The notes under the pieces: model-generated
The model's database searches: none
Told to the model about the DNA's origin: nothing
The model's input: the letters and a program-made list of their open reading frames with translations, nothing else
NCBI GenBank assembly: GCA_005879095.1
Contig: VBLM01000064.1
Span: 3,143-10,302, forward strand
Direction of reading: 5' to 3'
Source: Deltaproteobacteria bacterium
GTDB lineage: Bacteria > Myxococcota > Myxococcia > Myxococcales > 40CM-4-68-19
Length of the DNA: 7,160 nt
Shown here: one piece after another, positions 4,964 through 7,160 of the stretch
Layout of the letters: every line of letters begins with the position of its first letter
Numbering within the stretch: the stretch's first letter is position 1
Program-made: the position numbers and the translations under genes

Positions 4964-5789
4964 ATCTCGACGAGCAGGCGCGGATGCTCGCCAACCGCGT
5001 GCGGAAGAACTTTCGCAAATTGCATCCGCGCTTCGAGCAGCGGCGCATCGGCGCGTTCCGGATCTATGATCGCGACATTCCCGAGATCCGCGCGGCGATC
5101 GACTGGTACGAAGGGCACCTCGTCGTCGCCGAGTATGCGCGCGAGCAGACCGCTGGAATTCCCTGGCTGGAGACGATGGCGCGCGCGGCGGCGGATGCGC
5201 TCGAGGTCCCGTGGAGGCGCGTGCACCTCAAGAAGCGGCGGACGGGCGAGAAGTACGAGCGGCTGGCGGGCAAGGGCGAGCGCATCGAGGTGCGCGAGGG
5301 AAATTTGAAGTTCCTCGTCAACCTCGACGACTACATCGACACCGGATTGTTCGCCGACCATCGCGAGACCCGGGCGCTGGTGGGGAGAGGAGCGGGCGCG
5401 AAGAGGTTTCTCAACCTGTTTGCCTATACGGGTACGTTCACCTGTTCGGCGGCGAAAGGCGGCGCCCTGCAGACGACGACGGTGGACGCCTCGCAAACCT
5501 ATCTCGACTGGGCCCGTGACAACCTGCGCCTGAACGGTGTGGCCGAAGGCGAGCTGGTGCGCGCCGACGTGGCGGCAAAATCTTCGAGGTCCAGCGCGAC
5601 CACCGCGCGCTGATCGAGAAGACGCTGGCTGTCCTCGAGCCGGGCGGCGTGCTCTGGTTTTCGACCAACCACCAGCGCTTCGACCCCCGGCTCGATGGGC
5701 TGGACTTCGTCGAGATGACGCAGCGGACCGTGCCCGAGGATTATCGAAACCGCACCGCGCACCGGTCGTTCCGGATCGTCAAGGGATGA
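4960..5789 (+). pseudogene. rlmK: RlmK-like 23S rRNA methyltransferase, broken by an internal frameshifting deletion
   Basis: From TTG 4960 (or ATG 4984) the frame gives 'MLANRVRKNFRKLHPRF', 'AFRIYDRDIPE' and 'LVVAEYAREQ', then 'HLKKRRTGEKYERL' and 'FLVNLDDYIDTGLFADHR'. The SAM-binding motif I is FLNLFAYTGTFTC (150-162), followed by 'VDASQTYLDWARDNLRLNG'. This is the K half of RlmKL, which makes m7G2069 in 23S rRNA. After 'RADV' (Asp203) the frame runs into unrelated sequence and stops at 5613. From about 5574 the correct C-terminal part resumes in another frame: 'KIFEVQRDHRALIEKTL', 'LEPGGVLWFSTNHQRF', 'RSFRIVKG', stop at 5787-5789. Compared with E. coli RlmK about 27-28 residues are missing at the join, including the DPPTFSNS catalytic segment, which appears in none of the three plus-strand frames here. 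Either the gene is inactive or the sequence is misassembled. It overlaps both neighbours by 4 bases. Confidence 0.85.
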
Positions 5790-7063
5790 GACGCTTCGTC
5801 AACTGGGCGCGCACCGCGTCCTGCGTTCCGGCAGCCTTCGTCACGCCGCGCAGCGAAGACGAGCTGCGCGCGGTGCTCCTCGATGCGGCCAGAAGAGGTC
5901 TCACGGTCAAGGTCGTCGGCGGCGCGCATTCGTGGAGCGACGCAGCCTGCACCGAGGGCGTGCTGATCAACCTCGACGCGCTCGACCGCATCGTAACCGT
6001 CGAGGAGCGCAAAGTGACCGTCGAAGCCGGCCTCCGCCTCGACACCTTGAACGAGGCGCTGGCTGCCCGCGGCCTCGCGCTGGGCGTGGTCGGATCGATC
6101 GCGCGCCAGAGCATCGCCGGCGCGATTTCGACCGGCACCCACGGGAGCGGCCCGCGCCACGGCAGCCTCGCCAGTCTGGTCTGCGGCCTGCGCTTGATGC
6201 TCGCCGACGGCAGCGTGCGCGATCTCGCGCCGGGCGACGCGCTCTTCGACGCCGCGCGCATCTCGCTCGGTGCGCTCGGAATCATCACCCGGGTCACGCT
6301 CGCCTGCGAGCCGGCCTTCCGCCTCGAGGAGCTTGCAGCGCCACTGCCGTTCGAAGAAGCGGTCGCACGAATCCCGCAGCTGGTGCGCGAGGAGGCGTAC
6401 GTGAAGCTGTGGTGGCTCCCGCACACCGGCGTGGTGCAGGTCTACCGCTGCCGGCGCACGGAGGCGGATTCGACCTTCCGCGCTTTCGCCCGCTGGTTCG
6501 ACGACCGCGTGGTGAACCGCGTCGTCTTCGCCGCTCTGCTGCGTCTGAGCCGTTTCGCGCCGTCGTCGATCCCGCGCATCAACGCGCTGGTTCGCTGGGC
6601 GTACTTCCGCGAGACGCGCAAAGTGGCCCGCAGCGATCTCGCGCTGACCATCGCCATGCCGCCGATCCACGAAGAGGTCGAGTATGCGATTCCCATCGAG
6701 AGGGCCCCGGAAGCGCTGCAGCGCGTGCGCGCGCTGATCGATCGCGAGAGCCTGCGCGTCAACTTCGTCGTCGAGCTCCGCTTCGTCGCCGCCGACGAGG
6801 CGTGGATGAGCCCGGCATTCGGCCGCGACAGCGCCTACATCGGCGCGTACATGGCGCGGGCCGGCGGCATCGAGCGGTACTTCGCCGCGTTCGAGAGAGA
6901 AATGCTCGCCCTGAACGGCCGGCCCCACTGGGGCAAACAGTTCTCCCTCGACGCCGAACAGCTGCGCGATCTCTGTCCGAATCACGCGCGCTTCTCTGCG
7001 CTGCGCGACGAGCTGGACCCTCGCCGCCTGTTCGACAACGCCTTCCTCCGCCGCGTCTTATAG
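5786..7063 (+). CDS. FAD-dependent oxidase of the D-arabinono-1,4-lactone / L-gulonolactone oxidase family
   Basis: The 425-residue protein is a two-domain VAO-type flavoprotein. The N-terminal FAD-binding domain carries VKVVGGAHSWSD (41-52), where His48 is at the site that forms the covalent flavin bond in this family. It continues with 'GVLINLDALDRIV', 'VEAGLRLDTLNEALAARGL', 'SIAGAISTGTHGSG' and 'LGALGIITRVTL'. The C-terminal ALO domain runs from about residue 180 and ends with RPHWGKQFSLD (His381, Trp382, Gly383, Lys384) and 'DELDPRRLFDNAFLRRVL', typical of sugar-lactone oxidases. These enzymes oxidise aldonolactones or related polyols and produce hydrogen peroxide. The substrate here is unknown, and no other ascorbate-type gene is present. 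The ATG at 5786 overlaps the preceding stop in an ATGA arrangement, so translation is probably coupled to the broken methyltransferase gene. Confidence 0.9.
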   Translation: MRRFVNWARTASCVPAAFVTPRSEDELRAVLLDAARRGLTVKVVGGAHSWSDAACTEGVLINLDALDRIVTVEERKVTVEAGLRLDTLNEALAARGLALGVVGSIARQSIAGAISTGTHGSGPRHGSLASLVCGLRLMLADGSVRDLAPGDALFDAARISLGALGIITRVTLACEPAFRLEELAAPLPFEEAVARIPQLVREEAYVKLWWLPHTGVVQVYRCRRTEADSTFRAFARWFDDRVVNRVVFAALLRLSRFAPSSIPRINALVRWAYFRETRKVARSDLALTIAMPPIHEEVEYAIPIERAPEALQRVRALIDRESLRVNFVVELRFVAADEAWMSPAFGRDSAYIGAYMARAGGIERYFAAFEREMLALNGRPHWGKQFSLDAEQLRDLCPNHARFSALRDELDPRRLFDNAFLRRVL

Positions 7064-7064
7064 T
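7059..7064 (+). promoter_or_regulatory. -10-like hexamer before the last gene
   Basis: TATAGT overlaps the stop codon of the oxidase gene and lies exactly 6 nt before GTG 7071. A start at the normal distance would fall on the GTG, giving a leaderless mRNA. No convincing -35 is seen. Confidence 0.35.
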
Positions 7065-7070
7065 AATGGC

Positions 7071-7160
7071 GTGCGGAGCTCGAACGCGCCATGGGCGGCA
7101 CTGGCCGGCTCTCTCGCGCTGACGCTCGCCGCGGCGGCGTTCCTCTTTTCCGCTGCGCGC
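7071..7160 (+). CDS. N-terminus of an exported or membrane protein (continues beyond window)
   Basis: From GTG 7071 thirty codons stay open to the edge: MRSSNAPWAALAGSLALTLA followed by AAAFLFSAAR. One Arg, a short polar stretch and about 17 hydrophobic residues make a signal peptide or first transmembrane helix. The overlapping ATG at 7066 gives only 18 Arg- and His-rich residues before a stop at 7122, so it is less likely. The start lies 7 bp after the oxidase stop. Family cannot be told from this fragment. Confidence 0.55.
   Translation, partial: MRSSNAPWAALAGSLALTLAAAAFLFSAAR

Noticed and set aside
5741..6985. A 414-codon minus-strand open frame opposite the oxidase gene
   Set aside because: It shows no family motifs and lies entirely opposite a gene with clear FAD-binding and HWGK motifs; it mirrors codon bias.

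Overview
This is a gene-dense, high-GC bacterial chromosome window (roughly two thirds G+C by eye) with almost no non-coding DNA. Beta-class glutathione S-transferase, Lrp/AsnC and RlmK-type proteins point to a Gram-negative, proteobacterium-like host. A myxobacterial or other deltaproteobacterial-type genome would fit the mix, but the sequence does not settle the taxon. I see no tRNA, rRNA, CRISPR array, transposase or phage gene, and no stretch over 300 bases lacks a gene.

Layout. On the minus strand at the left edge is an Lrp/AsnC regulator whose C-terminal end is cut off by the window. Across a short AT-richer control region it is divergent from a plus-strand run: VOC/glyoxalase-like protein (499-870), overlapping aminoglycoside-phosphotransferase-fold kinase (861-1730), beta-class GST (1766-2344), then a small PNKP-like P-loop kinase (2399-2833). 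A minus-strand radical SAM protein of the B12-binding/MJ_1487-like family (4020-2776) converges on the kinase gene, and the two 3' ends overlap. Divergent from the radical SAM gene, 25 bp away, a second plus-strand run begins: a haloalkane-dehalogenase/OleB-like hydrolase (4046-4963), an RlmK-like 23S rRNA methyltransferase broken by an internal deletion (4960-5789), and a D-arabinono-1,4-lactone-oxidase-type flavoprotein (5786-7063). These three overlap by 4 bases at each joint. At the right edge a new gene starts with a signal-peptide-like N-terminus (7071 onward).

How they work together. The regulator and the VOC-kinase-GST run share one compact control region with two palindromes and overlapping divergent promoter-like elements, so autoregulation plus control of the divergent run is a reasonable inference. 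VOC protein, small-molecule kinase and GST suggest stress or xenobiotic handling, but no pathway can be read from them. The second run combines a hydrolase, an RNA methyltransferase and an oxidase with no obvious common pathway.

The most notable observations are: the methyltransferase has lost its catalytic Asp-Pro-Pro-type segment together with a frameshift; an operator-like repeat set is embedded in the first codons of the regulator; and four gene starts share a -10-like hexamer exactly 6 nt before the start codon, suggesting leaderless mRNAs. I found no convincing evidence of a wholly new multi-gene system.
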